Source: Alistipes sp. (lineage in GTDB: Bacteria > Bacteroidota > Bacteroidia > Bacteroidales > Rikenellaceae). From it: a stretch of DNA of 64,000 nucleotides. The DNA is taken from contig JALENN010000009.1 in NCBI GenBank assembly GCA_022767745.1, positions 186,001 through 250,000 of the forward strand, in the 5' to 3' direction. Position 1 is the first letter of the stretch. Each line of letters begins with the position of its first letter. The notes below the pieces were generated by a model. That model saw only the letters and a program-made list of their open reading frames with translations. It ran no database searches and was not told where the DNA came from. This document shows positions 9,209 through 19,002 of the stretch, piece by piece. The translations under genes and the position numbers were made by a program.

Positions 9209-10093
9209 CTATTCGGTGAGCATGCCGATTATGAGGCACGCGGCCAGCAGCGAACTTGCCAGGCCGTTCAGCGTGCCGAAGGCTATGCCTATGTTCTTCT
9301 GGTGGCCGGGCGTGACGAGTATGTGCTCGGCGACGAGCAGTGCCACGAATATTGCCGTGCCCGTGTAGACCCATGCGCTTGCGGGGAGCATTGTCACGAA
9401 CCACACGAGGGCGGCAACGCTCACAACGTGCAGGCCGATGCTTATGTTGAGGGCCGTCGTTACCGAAAAGCGCGCCGGTATGGAGTGCAGGCCGTGGGCG
9501 CGGTCGTAGTCGCGGTCCTGCAGGGCGTATATTATGTCGAAGCCGCCGCACCATGTCATCACCAGCAGCGACAGCACGCAGGGCGCCAGGGCGAAGTGTC
9601 CCGTCACGGCGATGTATGCGCCCACGGGGGCGATGCCGAGCGACAGTCCGAGCACCAGATGTGCCAGCGAGGTGAAGCGCTTGCAGTAGCTGTACGACAT
9701 TATGACGAAGAGCGCCACGGGCGAGAGGGCGGCCGTGAGGCCGTTTATGGTCGAGGCCGTGACGATGAAGAGCACGGCGTTAATGGCGACGAACCACAGC
9801 GCTGCGCGCGGCGACACCTTGCCTGCGGGTATCTCGCGGTCGGCCGTGCGGGGGTTGTCGGCGTCGATGTGGCGGTCGGCCCAGCGGTTGAAGCCCATGG
9901 CCACGTTGCGGGCGAAGACCATGCAGAGCAGTACCTGCACCAGCAGCGAGAGCCACCATATGGGGGCGGAGTTCTCGCTGCGGCCGAAGTCGGTCTCGCG
10001 CAGCGCATAGACGAACGACGTGAGGGCGAAGGGCATGGCGAAGATGGTGTGTGCGAACTTCACCAAACGGGCGTATTTCGATATGATCTCCAT
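9209..10093 (-). CDS. UbiA-type polyprenyltransferase (4-hydroxybenzoate octaprenyltransferase-like)
   Basis: The 294-residue integral membrane protein carries both Asp-rich motifs of the UbiA superfamily. NRWADRHIDADNPRTADREIP (about residues 68-88) binds Mg-prenyl diphosphate, and ALQDRDYDRAHGLHSIP (about 192-208) is the second site. The family attaches a prenyl chain to an aromatic ring. In an anaerobic Bacteroidales this most likely serves menaquinone synthesis, possibly the futalosine branch that uses a UbiA-like enzyme. That assignment is inference. The protein has about eight membrane segments. The upstream region holds a TATCTTTG element on minus at 10180-10173. Confidence 0.88.
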   Translation of the reverse strand: MEIISKYARLVKFAHTIFAMPFALTSFVYALRETDFGRSENSAPIWWLSLLVQVLLCMVFARNVAMGFNRWADRHIDADNPRTADREIPAGKVSPRAALWFVAINAVLFIVTASTINGLTAALSPVALFVIMSYSYCKRFTSLAHLVLGLSLGIAPVGAYIAVTGHFALAPCVLSLLVMTWCGGFDIIYALQDRDYDRAHGLHSIPARFSVTTALNISIGLHVVSVAALVWFVTMLPASAWVYTGTAIFVALLVAEHILVTPGHQKNIGIAFGTLNGLASSLLAACLIIGMLTE

Positions 10094-10440
10094 GGCGTGA
10101 GTATGATTTTAAGTATGATTGCGGACATCCACCGTGTGGCGTGCGAAAGCCGGAGTACGGAAAATCCGGCCGCAAAGATACTAATTTGTGTGATACGGTG
10201 TTCCCCGCGGCCGATTATGTGATGCGCAGGGCAGGTGCGGGGTATGATTTGGAGTATTGTTTTGGCCATATCGGACACTGTGGCCGGCGGGGTGTGCGGC
10301 GGGGTTCGTTATGACATTTCGGGTGTCGGTGGGGCGTTGGCGGCCGTTGGTTGAAAAGATTTGCAAACGGCTGGCTGTGGCGATACTTTTGTTCCGTACG
10401 AATGGCGGATAATTGTCACACAATAAATAAAATGATTCCT
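10094..10440. other. Intergenic divergent control region
   Basis: No gene is seen. On the minus strand TATCTTTG (10180-10173) could drive the prenyltransferase gene with an 80-base leader that contains a small GC hairpin (GCCGG...CCGGC, about 10149-10170). On the plus strand a well-spaced promoter lies at 10360-10391. Confidence 0.5.
10360..10391 (+). promoter_or_regulatory. Bacteroidetes-type promoter of the PCMD-like lipoprotein gene
   Basis: TTTG (10360-10363) is followed after 20 bases by TACTTTTG (10384-10391), matching the -33/-7 consensus. The start codon lies about 50 bases downstream. Confidence 0.7.
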
Positions 10441-12003
10441 ATGAAACGAATTTTCATGTTCATGGCGACGGCCCTGGCGGCCGTATCGCTTGTGGCGTGC
10501 GGCGAAAAGAACGAGCCGGCGCCAGCGCGCCCGTCGATCGCACTCGAGGGGCTCGACATCACACAGGTGCACGAGATCACGGGAGATCCCATGACCGTAA
10601 AGGTGAACGTTGCGGCCGAGGCCGGCATCAAGACCTTTGCCATAAGGATCTCGTCGCCGCTGCTCACAGAGGAGCTGCTCGGCGCTATCGGCCTCTCGAC
10701 CGAGATGGAGCTCACGGCGCCCGCTTCGGACGACATGTCGGCGGCGCTCTCGAATCTGGGTTTCCCCGCAGGGGCCGAGGTGACGGGGGCAACGCAGCTC
10801 TCGTTCGACATATCGGCGTTCATACCCCTTATCAAGCAGCTCTACAACGGGCATGAGCGCGACTCGAACCACAACTTCGAGCTGACGGTGACCGATGCAG
10901 CCAACCAGATGGCGCGCGAGACGCTCAAGTTCCACATCTCGGGTGCCGAGCCCAAGGTGACCTATAACGGCGATGCCGACATGTGGCTCAACACGGCCAC
11001 CATCACGGCCGAGGTGCCCGACGGAGGCAATGTGGCCATCGAGTACCGCCGTGTGGGCACGGAGGCGTGGGCTGCAGCCACGGTGACCGACGAGGGCAAC
11101 GGTTTCTACAAGGGTGTCATCGCTCCCGAGTGGGTTGAGGGCGACGGCGAGGCCCAGTGGCAGATGGACGGCGCGAGCGGCGTGTTCGCAGGCCAGAGCT
11201 ACGAGTGCCGCGTGACGGTCGACGGCGAGCAGGTGGCCGTGTCGACGTTCGAGACCGCCGCAGGCGATCTGATCCCCAACGGCGACATGCAGGCCTGGAG
11301 CAAGTATACGGGTTATGCCGCTTCGGGTGCTGTGGTGGATTATCCCAACGCCTCGGCCGGGGAGGCCTTCTGGAGCAACGGCAACAACGCCTTCACGAAG
11401 ACGCTCTGCACCCCCTTTGCGGAGGATGGCGGCGACAACGTGGCCGCCATGCTCAAGGGTAAGAATACGTTTGGAATCTATGCAGCGGGCAACCTCTTCG
11501 CCGGCCAGTTCCGTATGGAGGGCATTGCGGGCTATGCCGACTTCGGCCAGCAGTACACATTTACTGCCCGTCCCCGTGCCATGAAGCTCCGCTGCAAGGC
11601 TACGGTGGGCAACATCGCATTGCTGGGTCTGAAGGATGGCGAACTGACGACCGATGATGTCGATCCCGTGTCGATGTTCGTCTGCATAACCGACTGGAAT
11701 GCACGTCACTCGGTACACTCGGGCCTTGGCGTGGCCGTTGACCAGATCAACGCCTTCGATCCCGTCACCGATGCCTCGACCGACGAGGGCGCCGTCATCG
11801 CATACGGTGCCGTCACCCTCACGCAGAGTACCGACGGATGGGTTGAGGTCGTCGTGCCGCTGAACTTCCGGGACAGGGAGGCCCGTCCCGCCGATGGCAG
11901 CTACTCGCTTGTGGTGTCGTTCGCATCGAGCAAGTATGGCGACTACCTCTGCGGTAACCCCGGCAATGAACTTTATGTAGACGATATAGAGTGGGTTTAT
12001 TAG
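10441..12003 (+). CDS. Cell-surface lipoprotein with C-terminal PCMD-like domain
   Basis: The chosen ATG (10441) gives a lipoprotein signal MKRIFMFMATALAAVSLVAC with the acceptor Cys at residue 20. The open frame starts 30 codons earlier, but that piece overlaps the promoter. The protein has 520 residues. After an N-terminal part of about 120 residues with no family I recognise comes an Ig-like part. The C-terminal 240 residues begin DLIPNGDMQAW and end YVDDIEWVY, the pattern of the putative carbohydrate metabolism (PCMD) domain found in Bacteroidetes surface lipoproteins. It probably binds glycan outside the cell. It is a single gene ended by a good terminator. Confidence 0.75.
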   Translation: MKRIFMFMATALAAVSLVACGEKNEPAPARPSIALEGLDITQVHEITGDPMTVKVNVAAEAGIKTFAIRISSPLLTEELLGAIGLSTEMELTAPASDDMSAALSNLGFPAGAEVTGATQLSFDISAFIPLIKQLYNGHERDSNHNFELTVTDAANQMARETLKFHISGAEPKVTYNGDADMWLNTATITAEVPDGGNVAIEYRRVGTEAWAAATVTDEGNGFYKGVIAPEWVEGDGEAQWQMDGASGVFAGQSYECRVTVDGEQVAVSTFETAAGDLIPNGDMQAWSKYTGYAASGAVVDYPNASAGEAFWSNGNNAFTKTLCTPFAEDGGDNVAAMLKGKNTFGIYAAGNLFAGQFRMEGIAGYADFGQQYTFTARPRAMKLRCKATVGNIALLGLKDGELTTDDVDPVSMFVCITDWNARHSVHSGLGVAVDQINAFDPVTDASTDEGAVIAYGAVTLTQSTDGWVEVVVPLNFRDREARPADGSYSLVVSFASSKYGDYLCGNPGNELYVDDIEWVY

Positions 12004-12024
12004 AATTGTAAGGTCTTCTATGTG

Positions 12025-12054
12025 GAGCCGTCCGCACTGCGGGCGGCTCTTTTT
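12025..12054 (+). terminator. Intrinsic terminator of the lipoprotein gene
   Basis: GAGCCGTCCGC pairs with GCGGGCGGCTC (one wobble) around a short loop and is followed by TTTTT. Confidence 0.85.
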
Positions 12055-12096
12055 GTGGCCGAGTGGCGGCGCGGATTGAAAATTGGTGGTTTTCGA

Positions 12097-12128
12097 TTTG
12101 TCTCTGCGCTCGGCTTTTAGTATCTTTG
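12097..12128 (+). promoter_or_regulatory. Promoter of lepA
   Basis: TTTG (12097-12100) and TATCTTTG (12121-12128) are separated by 20 bases. The predicted leader is about 40 bases. Confidence 0.75.
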
Positions 12129-12173
12129 CACACATTATTCTGCACATCGAGTGCACACATAGATCGACTTACG

Positions 12174-13964
12174 ATGAAGAACATACGCAACTTTTGTATT
12201 ATAGCCCATATCGACCACGGTAAATCGACGCTGGCAGACCGCCTTCTCGAAAAGACCAACACGCTGAACCAGCGCGAAATGCAGAGCCAGGTGCTGGACG
12301 ACATGGACCTCGAACGCGAGAAGGGTATCACCATCAAGAGCCATGCCATACAGATGGAGTACCGCGCCCACGACGGGCAGACCTATGTGCTCAATCTGAT
12401 CGACACCCCGGGACACGTCGATTTCTCGTACGAGGTGTCGCGTGCCATCGCCTCGTGCGAGGGTGCGCTGCTTGTGGTCGATGCCACGCAGGGTATTCAG
12501 GCGCAGACAATATCGAACCTCTACCTGGCCATAGGCCACGACCTGGAGATCATCCCCGTGCTGAACAAGATCGACGTCGAGTCGGCCATGATCGACGAGG
12601 TGAAGGATCAGGTGATAGACCTCATAGGCTGTCGTGAGGAGGATATACTCCTTGCGTCGGGCAAGACGGGGCAGGGCGTCGAGGATGTGCTCGAGGCTAT
12701 CGTGGCGCGTGTTCCCGCCCCGAAGGGCGACGACGACGCTCCGCTGCAGGCCCTGATATTCGACTCGGTGTTCAATCCCTTCCGCGGCATCATCGCGTAC
12801 TACCGTGTCATGAACGGCACGTTGCGCAAGGGCGACCATGTGAAGTTCTTCAATACGGGCAGCGACTACGAGGCCGACGAGGTGGGTGTGCTCAAGCTCA
12901 AGATGCAGCCCCGCACGGAGGTGCGTGCCGGTGATGTGGGATATATATGTTCGGGTATCAAGACCTCGACCGACGTAAAAGTCGGCGATACGATAACCTC
13001 GGTAGAGAATCCCTGCAAGGAGGCTATCGAGGGCTTCGAGGATGTGAAGCCGATGGTCTTTGCGGGCGTGTATCCCGTCGAGGCCGACCAGTATGAGGAT
13101 CTGCGTGCCTCGCTTGAGAAGCTGCAGCTCAACGACGCCTCGCTGACGTTCGAGCCCGAGAGCTCGCTCGCTCTGGGCTTCGGTTTCCGCTGCGGATTTC
13201 TCGGACTGCTGCATATGGAGATCATCCAGGAGCGCCTTTACCGAGAGTTCGACATGGATGTCATCACGACCGTCCCCAACGTCTCGTACCGCATAACCAC
13301 CACGTCGGGCGAGGTGCTCGAGGTGCACAATCCGTCGGGACTGCCCGAGATAACGAAGGTGGCGAAGATCGAGGAGCCCTATATCCTTGCCCAGATAATA
13401 ACCAAGGCCGACTTCATGGGCCCCGTAATCAAGCTCTGCATCGACAAGCGCGGCGTGATGAAGAATCAGACGTTCATTACGCAGGACCGCGTCGAGATAA
13501 ACTTCGACATGCCGCTGTCGGAGATCGTGTTCGACTTCTACGACAAGCTGAAGAGCATATCGAAGGGCTATGCCTCGTTTGACTACCACCGCACGGGTTA
13601 TGAGCCGAGCCGACTGGCGAAGCTCGACATCCTGCTCAACGGCGAGCCTGTTGATGCCTTGTCGTCGCTCATATATGCCGACCATGCCTACGACTTCGGC
13701 CGCAAGATGTGCGAGAAGCTCAAGGAGCTGATCCCGCGCCAACAGTTCGATATCGCCATCCAGGCGGCTATCGGCGCCAAGATCATTGCCCGCGAGACGG
13801 TGAAGGCCGTGCGCAAGGATGTAACGGCGAAGTGCTACGGCGGAGATATCTCGCGTAAGCGCAAGCTGCTCGAGAAGCAGAAGGCGGGTAAGAAGCGTAT
13901 GCGCCAGGTGGGACAGGTGCAGGTGCCGCAGTCGGCATTCCTTGCCGTGCTGAAGATGGATTGA
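12174..13964 (+). CDS. lepA: Elongation factor 4 (ribosome back-translocase LepA)
   Basis: A 596-residue translational GTPase, normal length for EF4. The G1 motif AHIDHGKST lies near residue 10, the switch region after the REKGITIKS box, G3 DTPGH near residue 78 and G4 NKID near 132. EF-G-like domains II, III and V follow, and then the unique C-terminal domain with [13 protein letters not shown]. It acts on stalled or mistranslocated ribosomes and is nonessential in most bacteria. The open frame reaches 37 codons further upstream across the promoter, so ATG 12174 is preferred. It is a single gene. Confidence 0.97.
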   Translation: MKNIRNFCIIAHIDHGKSTLADRLLEKTNTLNQREMQSQVLDDMDLEREKGITIKSHAIQMEYRAHDGQTYVLNLIDTPGHVDFSYEVSRAIASCEGALLVVDATQGIQAQTISNLYLAIGHDLEIIPVLNKIDVESAMIDEVKDQVIDLIGCREEDILLASGKTGQGVEDVLEAIVARVPAPKGDDDAPLQALIFDSVFNPFRGIIAYYRVMNGTLRKGDHVKFFNTGSDYEADEVGVLKLKMQPRTEVRAGDVGYICSGIKTSTDVKVGDTITSVENPCKEAIEGFEDVKPMVFAGVYPVEADQYEDLRASLEKLQLNDASLTFEPESSLALGFGFRCGFLGLLHMEIIQERLYREFDMDVITTVPNVSYRITTTSGEVLEVHNPSGLPEITKVAKIEEPYILAQIITKADFMGPVIKLCIDKRGVMKNQTFITQDRVEINFDMPLSEIVFDFYDKLKSISKGYASFDYHRTGYEPSRLAKLDILLNGEPVDALSSLIYADHAYDFGRKMCEKLKELIPRQQFDIAIQAAIGAKIIARETVKAVRKDVTAKCYGGDISRKRKLLEKQKAGKKRMRQVGQVQVPQSAFLAVLKMD

Positions 13965-14093
13965 TGTATTTGTCTCATTATCTGTCGGCTGCCGCGGACC
14001 ACCGGGCCGGGCTTTATGCCTGCGTAGGTTGCAGCCTGCGGTAACGGATAGTGAAAAAAATGTGATGCCGGTTCGGCGTTACGCTAAATTTTG

Positions 14094-14101
14094 TATATTT
14101 G
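14094..14101 (+). promoter_or_regulatory. -7 element of the tRNA-Gly gene
   Basis: TATATTTG, 55 bases upstream of the mature tRNA 5' end. The -33 region is only TTCGG-like. Confidence 0.5.
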
Positions 14102-14156
14102 CACTCGGGGAGTGCGCCGACGCATGCCGCGTGTGGTCGCCGTCCCCGAATGTAAT

Positions 14157-14229
14157 GCGGTAGTAGCTCAGTTGGTAGAGCATTGGCTTCCCAAGCCAAG
14201 GGTCACGGGTTCGAGTCCCGCTTACCGCT
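14157..14229 (+). tRNA. tRNA-Gly (anticodon CCC)
   Basis: A 73-base cloverleaf. Acceptor GCGGTAG pairs with TTACCGC (one G-U). The D-arm contains AGCTCAGTTGGTAGAGC, and the anticodon stem TTGGC/GCCAA encloses loop TTCCCAA. The T-arm is CGGG-TTCGAGT-CCCG and the discriminator base is T. CCA is not encoded. The GC-rich backbone ends here and the AT-rich polysaccharide island begins at its 3' end. No second copy of the 3' end was seen at the far border. Confidence 0.95.
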
Positions 14230-14624
14230 CGAAAGTTATGTTTATAGTATTTTCATGAATATTATATAGTGTAAATTTTGGTCGATTTGCAAAATAAAAC
14301 AATTGGCCTTAAGGCGATGGATAACGACCTTATCTCATTGCAAATCTGATTATTTGTATAGGCAATATGAGTTTCCTTTCGATCTTGTGTTAATGTGATA
14401 ATATGCATTGTAGCTATTTGGAGCCTATTTTGCTTATACGTTTTTTTGTATATTTAAACCGAACAATGCGCTATTGCTCATAAAGTGCATGAATAGTTCT
14501 TTGAATTTATTGAAATATAGTCAATTATGAACCTTTAAAATGTACAATGCTTGATTTCATACAAATGGCAGCGAAGTCTCAGGGAAAATAAGTTTTCTTA
14601 AAATAAACCTTTTTCTTGAGCAGA
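14230..14624. other. AT-rich spacer, no gene seen
   Basis: About 400 bases of low-GC sequence just after the tRNA. No frame of useful length, no hairpin terminator and no integrase remnant were recognised. Confidence 0.5.
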
Positions 14625-15265
14625 GTTCCGTTCGAGAACTATGTTTGTAAGTATGATGGGAACTGCTATGTGAAACATTTTACATGCAGGAATCAGATGC
14701 TTTCTCAGAAACTCTATATGATACATTTTACAAACTCATCTTTCGTTGCTAGGGCTAAGACGAGTTAAAGTAAAATGCAGCAAATGAAAGCGGAGAATAC
14801 TAAAGAATATATAACAGATGCGGAAGTGAAACAACTGGATATCTCTCCGAGAGAGAATCTCCGGTGTCATTCAGACTAGTCCGATATTACGACGAAAAAG
14901 ATGATAGTGAATTCCCTTTTCTTATGATGCGAAGCAATTTTCTACATTGGATGTTACCAATCTTTATAAGAAAAGATGGTTACTTGAGCCTTTCTTAAAA
15001 AGGCCCAAGTTGCATTTTAAGATAAAGAAATTCTGTGGTATAACGGAGAACACTCTTTGCATACAAGTCTGTGTGGTTATTTCGTGTACTGTCTTGCGGC
15101 TATTGTCAAACATGATATGAAGTTAAAACACTAAACCCATGAAGTCTTGTAGATTCTCGTCATATCATTAACGGACAGAATCCACTTACAAGGTCTGCTC
15201 TACATGACAAATTTCAATGATGCCAAAGACCTATATAATCCATGATTTCGGGTCTATTTGATTAA
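14625..15265 (+). pseudogene. Decayed IS4-type transposase remnant
   Basis: Pieces of a Bacteroidetes IS4-family DDE transposase can be read in changing frames. The N-terminal piece FENYVCKYDGNCYVKHFTC lies at about 14630-14690. After an apparent internal deletion come IHFTNSSFVARAK (14718-14762), RLVRYYDEKDDSEFPFL (14865-14925), DVTNLYKKRWLLEPFLK (14950-15000, the Y-(2)-R-W region near the catalytic Glu), LHFKIKKFCGITENTLCIQ (about 15010-15070) and the C-terminal ISLTDRIHLQGL (about 15160-15205). At least three frame changes, several stops and the deletion make it non-functional. No terminal inverted repeats were recognised. It marks old transposition at the left edge of the island. Confidence 0.8.
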
Positions 15266-15470
15266 TTGTTTAACTCGTTCTTTTTTCCGGACGCTAATGT
15301 TCTACTTTTAAGTAGAAAGCAGTTTTTATCAATACTCCTTTTTTTTGAGTTTAGATGAAAGATATGAATAAATCTTTTGGTATATATCCTGACTTAGACA
15401 TTATTTCATTGTGCCAAAATGCCGCAGTAAAGTATAAAGCTAAAATATAGCAGAATAAAGTGGTATACAT
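15266..15470. other. AT-rich gap before the glycosyltransferase gene
   Basis: About 200 bases with no gene seen. It must contain the promoter of the first island operon, but no convincing paired element was found. Confidence 0.4.
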
Positions 15471-16544
15471 ATGAGAATATTTCATGTCATAACTCTCTCA
15501 TCGTTAGGAGGAGCGCAGTCTGTTGTTGTTAATTTGGCTAACGAGCAATCAAAAAATAATGAGGTGTATGTTATATCATCGTCAAGTGGTGAGGCTTGGA
15601 CAGCATTGAGTAATTCTGTACATATTATTAAGATGAAAGAGTTAAGACGAGAAATCTCGTGGAGAGATATTATTGTCTTCTTAAAGTTATTATATTATCG
15701 TATAAAATATAAGCCTGATATAGTTCATTTGCATTCTTCTAAAATAGGCGCAATTGGACGTATAGCATTTCCGTCTAATAAAACACTATATACAGTACAT
15801 GGCTTTGATTCTATAAGAGTCGCTAATAGAAAATTTCTTCAAGTAGAATTGTTGTTGCAGAAGTTTTGTTCTTATATTGTTGGTGTCTCTCTGTATGATG
15901 TCAAAATGATGGCGGTAGAAGGAGTTTGTCACAACGTAAAATGTATATATAATGGAATAAAAGATATTAAATATTCTTCTCAAGACGATGAGAATATGCG
16001 TTTATATGTTGAGCAAATGTCCGTTATACGAACCCGGTATAAAAAAGTTGTTATGTGCATAGCTCGAGATGATCCCCCTAAAGATGTATCCTTGTTCATG
16101 CAGGTGGCCAATATGTTCAAGGATGAAGGTGTCGCTTTTGTTTGGGTGGGCAATAAATCAGAATATAACGGAAGTGATAATACATTTTTTATTGGCACGG
16201 TACCTATGGGATATCGACTTCTAACGTATGCGGATGTATTTGTTTTGATGTCTCATTTTGAAGGGTTGCCTATGTCCATAATAGAGGCTATGTCTATGCG
16301 AAAACCTATTGTAGCATCTGATGTTGGTGGCATATCAGAATTGTTGAATGGGGAAAATGGATTTGCTGTTAAAAATGATGCAGATGAATTTGCTGAAAAA
16401 ATTAGATTCGTATTCAGTAATCAAAAAAGATACGATTCGATGAGCCATAATGCACGATTGATGTATGAGAAGTACTTTACCGTTAATCAAATGGTCTCTT
16501 CGTACAATGATATATATAATGAAATAGCACGCAATAATGAATAG
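15471..16544 (+). CDS. Glycosyltransferase family 4 (GT-B fold)
   Basis: The 357-residue protein starts MRIFHVITLSSLGGAQSVVV. The glycine-rich loop (LGGAQ) is the acceptor-side motif of GT4 enzymes. The C-terminal Rossmann domain contains EGLPMSIIEAMSMRKPIVASD near residues 264-284, the E-x7-E donor-binding pattern of retaining GT4 enzymes. It would add a sugar to the lipid-linked repeat unit at the inner face of the membrane. It overlaps the next gene by 8 bases, so the two are translationally coupled. Base composition is much richer in AT than the flanking backbone. Donor and acceptor cannot be deduced. Confidence 0.9.
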   Translation: MRIFHVITLSSLGGAQSVVVNLANEQSKNNEVYVISSSSGEAWTALSNSVHIIKMKELRREISWRDIIVFLKLLYYRIKYKPDIVHLHSSKIGAIGRIAFPSNKTLYTVHGFDSIRVANRKFLQVELLLQKFCSYIVGVSLYDVKMMAVEGVCHNVKCIYNGIKDIKYSSQDDENMRLYVEQMSVIRTRYKKVVMCIARDDPPKDVSLFMQVANMFKDEGVAFVWVGNKSEYNGSDNTFFIGTVPMGYRLLTYADVFVLMSHFEGLPMSIIEAMSMRKPIVASDVGGISELLNGENGFAVKNDADEFAEKIRFVFSNQKRYDSMSHNARLMYEKYFTVNQMVSSYNDIYNEIARNNE

Positions 16545-17535
16545 AGTTGTTATAATCGGCGGTTCGGGTTTTGTTGGCACTCGCCTTTTGGGCTTATTGA
16601 GCGAAACCCCTGATAGTTATTTTCTGCGGAATATAGATAAGCAGCAAAGTCATTTCTTCTCGCAGTTTACCGAGATTGGAAATGTTCTGGATGTTGAGAT
16701 GCTCAAGAATAGGCTGAAGTATGTGGATATAGTTGTGCTTTTGGCTGCCGAGCATCGTGATGATGTTACGCCAACATCTTTGTACTATGATGTGAATGTC
16801 GGAGGTATGCGTAATGTGCTTGAGGCTATGGAGGCCAACGGTATAAAGCGGCTTGTGTTTACGAGTTCTGTCGCTGTATATGGTTTGAATAAGCAAAATC
16901 CGACGGAAACACACCCGGCAGATCCGTTTAATCATTACGGCAAGAGTAAGTGGCAGGCAGAAGAGGTACTTCAGAATTGGTATAAGGAGCATCCCGACTG
17001 GAATATAAATATTATACGTCCTACTGTGATATTTGGTGAACGTAATAGAGGTAATGTATATAATCTCCTGAAGCAGATATCAAGTGGGAAGTTCTTGATG
17101 GTGGGCAGCGGCAATAATAAAAAGTCTATGGCCTATGTCGGTAATATAGTTGCTTTTATCAAATATCTAATAGACAACAGTCATAATGGATATAATGTAT
17201 TTAATTACATTGACAAACCGGACTATACAATGAATGAACTGGTCGCTCATGTAAGCAAAGTTTTGGATAAACATATTCCTGCGACACACTTTCCGTATTG
17301 GTTGGGTATGATCGGTGGTTATTGCTTTGATCTTATTGCTCGTATAACTGGTAAGAAGTTGACCGTTAGTTCCGTGCGTGTGAAAAAGTTCTGCGCTACC
17401 ACTCAATTTGATGCATCGAAAGTTCGAGATAGTGGATTCAAGGCTCCGTATACTCTTGGTGAGGGATTGGCTCGTACGTTGAGATTCGAGTTTGTTAATC
17501 CGCCCAAGGATGATATTACTTTTAAGAGTGAGTGA
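16537..17535 (+). CDS. NAD(P)-dependent epimerase/dehydratase (extended SDR)
   Basis: A 332-residue extended short-chain dehydrogenase. The Rossmann motif GGSGFVG is at residues 6-12. The catalytic Ser lies in FTSSVAVYG near residue 110, and Tyr/Lys in HYGKSK near 130. This is the fold of nucleotide-sugar 4-epimerases and 4,6-dehydratases, so it most likely makes a modified sugar donor for the polysaccharide. Specificity cannot be read from sequence. It overlaps the upstream GT4 gene and the downstream gene by 8 bases each. GC content is intermediate between island and backbone, perhaps a separate acquisition. Confidence 0.85.
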   Translation: MNRVVIIGGSGFVGTRLLGLLSETPDSYFLRNIDKQQSHFFSQFTEIGNVLDVEMLKNRLKYVDIVVLLAAEHRDDVTPTSLYYDVNVGGMRNVLEAMEANGIKRLVFTSSVAVYGLNKQNPTETHPADPFNHYGKSKWQAEEVLQNWYKEHPDWNINIIRPTVIFGERNRGNVYNLLKQISSGKFLMVGSGNNKKSMAYVGNIVAFIKYLIDNSHNGYNVFNYIDKPDYTMNELVAHVSKVLDKHIPATHFPYWLGMIGGYCFDLIARITGKKLTVSSVRVKKFCATTQFDASKVRDSGFKAPYTLGEGLARTLRFEFVNPPKDDITFKSE

Positions 17536-18682
17536 CATTTTAAGGCCGACATATAGCAATTTATTGCAGATATTATGCGGTGGTTGTGGGCAATCATTCA
17601 TTTCGGGTGATATGTCTGGACAATTATGGCGTAAATTTTATGACGTTGCCTCAGAACAAGGCGTTTTGGCCGTAGTATGGAACGGTGTATTGCGACAGAG
17701 TGCTGAAGATGTTGACTCTTTGAACAAATCACTTGATCGGGCATTGAAGATTTGGTGGGCGCTCAATGTCGAGCAGATTGAGCGTAAGTATGCCAAGCAG
17801 AAAAATGCGATTGTAACACTGGCGCGTTTTTTTGCTAGGCATGGTATCCATATTATGATTCTCAAGGGATATGGCCTGAGCCTTAACTATCCTGTTCCGG
17901 AACATCGTCCTTGTGGGGATGTCGATATATGGCTGTTCAGGGTTGAAAAAGATGATGCCGGGAAGGCTGTCATAACCAATGTGCAATCGAAAGCCGACAA
18001 ATTGCTTCGAGAGGAACTGAATGTCCACATAGATGAAGACAAGCACCATCATACGGTCTTTTATATCGACGGCGTTATGTTCGAGAATCATTATGATTTT
18101 CTAAATATCCATTCCCATACGTCTAATCGTTTGATTGAAGAGCGGTTACAGTTCCTTGTTCGAAAGCAAATGGAGAAGGTGTCGGTCGATGGCGAGGCGG
18201 TGTATCTGCCGTCGGCGGATTTCAATGCTCTTTTCCTTCTGCGACATTCTGCTGCACACTTTGCAGCCGAAAGAATTGGGTTACGCCATCTGCTTGACTG
18301 GAAATATTTTGTAGAGAGGAGTGCCGCTACCATAGATTGGGCCTCACTGGATCAATTCGCCTGCGAGATGAACATGCACCGTTTCCTGCATTGTATCAAT
18401 GGTATATGCGTTGATTATCTGGGCTTGCCAGCGACTCTGTTGCCGCCATTTGAGCGGGATTGCAAACTCGAGCAACGAGTACTTGCCGAAATCTTTACGC
18501 CTGAATTCTCGGAGCCGAAACCGTGTAACGCAGGAGTGCTGCAATCATTGAGTTATATGTTCCGCCGATGGTGGGCAAATCGGTGGAAACATCATATTGT
18601 CTATCGGGAAGGACTTATTTCGACATTCTTTGTCCAGCTTATAAGTCATTTGATGAAATCCAAATCATTGAGGTTTGAATAG
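17528..18682 (+). CDS. Nucleotidyltransferase-fold protein (NTP_transf_5-like)
   Basis: From GTG 17528 the protein has 384 residues. The GTG overlaps the preceding stop by 8 bases, as in the other couplings of this operon; ATG 17510 is an alternative. The core ILKGYGLSLNYP followed by RPCGDVDIWLF (about residues 115-145) is the signature of the uncharacterised nucleotidyltransferase family often found in polysaccharide loci, where G-D-V-D-I supplies metal-binding Asp residues. A histidine-rich stretch (DKHHHTVFYIDG) and LLRHSAAHFAAERIGLRHLLDW follow, typical of the family. The biochemical role is not known. It ends the first gene group of the island. Confidence 0.75.
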   Translation: MSDILRPTYSNLLQILCGGCGQSFISGDMSGQLWRKFYDVASEQGVLAVVWNGVLRQSAEDVDSLNKSLDRALKIWWALNVEQIERKYAKQKNAIVTLARFFARHGIHIMILKGYGLSLNYPVPEHRPCGDVDIWLFRVEKDDAGKAVITNVQSKADKLLREELNVHIDEDKHHHTVFYIDGVMFENHYDFLNIHSHTSNRLIEERLQFLVRKQMEKVSVDGEAVYLPSADFNALFLLRHSAAHFAAERIGLRHLLDWKYFVERSAATIDWASLDQFACEMNMHRFLHCINGICVDYLGLPATLLPPFERDCKLEQRVLAEIFTPEFSEPKPCNAGVLQSLSYMFRRWWANRWKHHIVYREGLISTFFVQLISHLMKSKSLRFE

Positions 18683-18965
18683 GTGATTTATGGAGGTAAG
18701 GTTCGCTACTATCTCTTTTGTGCGTGTTATAGGTAACTTACTAAGATAAGTTTATCGCCGTCAAAGTTGCCATAGCAATATGACTCCCTTAATTTTAGCT
18801 ATGGCCCAATGCAAAGGATTCATAACTAGTAACGTATGGACGTGTGCATGGTATAATCTAAGAGGTGTAGGCATTATGATTATTAAAAGTTCTAATTCAT
18901 TGACTGGTAATATTCAACAAGCAGAAAATAATTACGTTATGCGGTAAAATTAATAGTGTGGCGAC
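18683..18965. other. AT-rich gap before the antiterminator promoter
   Basis: No gene is recognised. I looked for inverted repeats that could flank an invertible promoter and saw none. Confidence 0.4.
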
Positions 18966-18996
18966 TTGGCAAATTACAATAAAATGCTTAGTTTTG
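18966..18996 (+). promoter_or_regulatory. Promoter of the UpxY-type antiterminator operon
   Basis: TTG (18966-18968) is followed after 20 bases by TAGTTTTG (18989-18996), a good match to the Bacteroidetes consensus. It lies inside the island, 150 bases before the antiterminator start codon. Confidence 0.7.
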
Positions 18997-19002
18997 TAAA
19001 AG

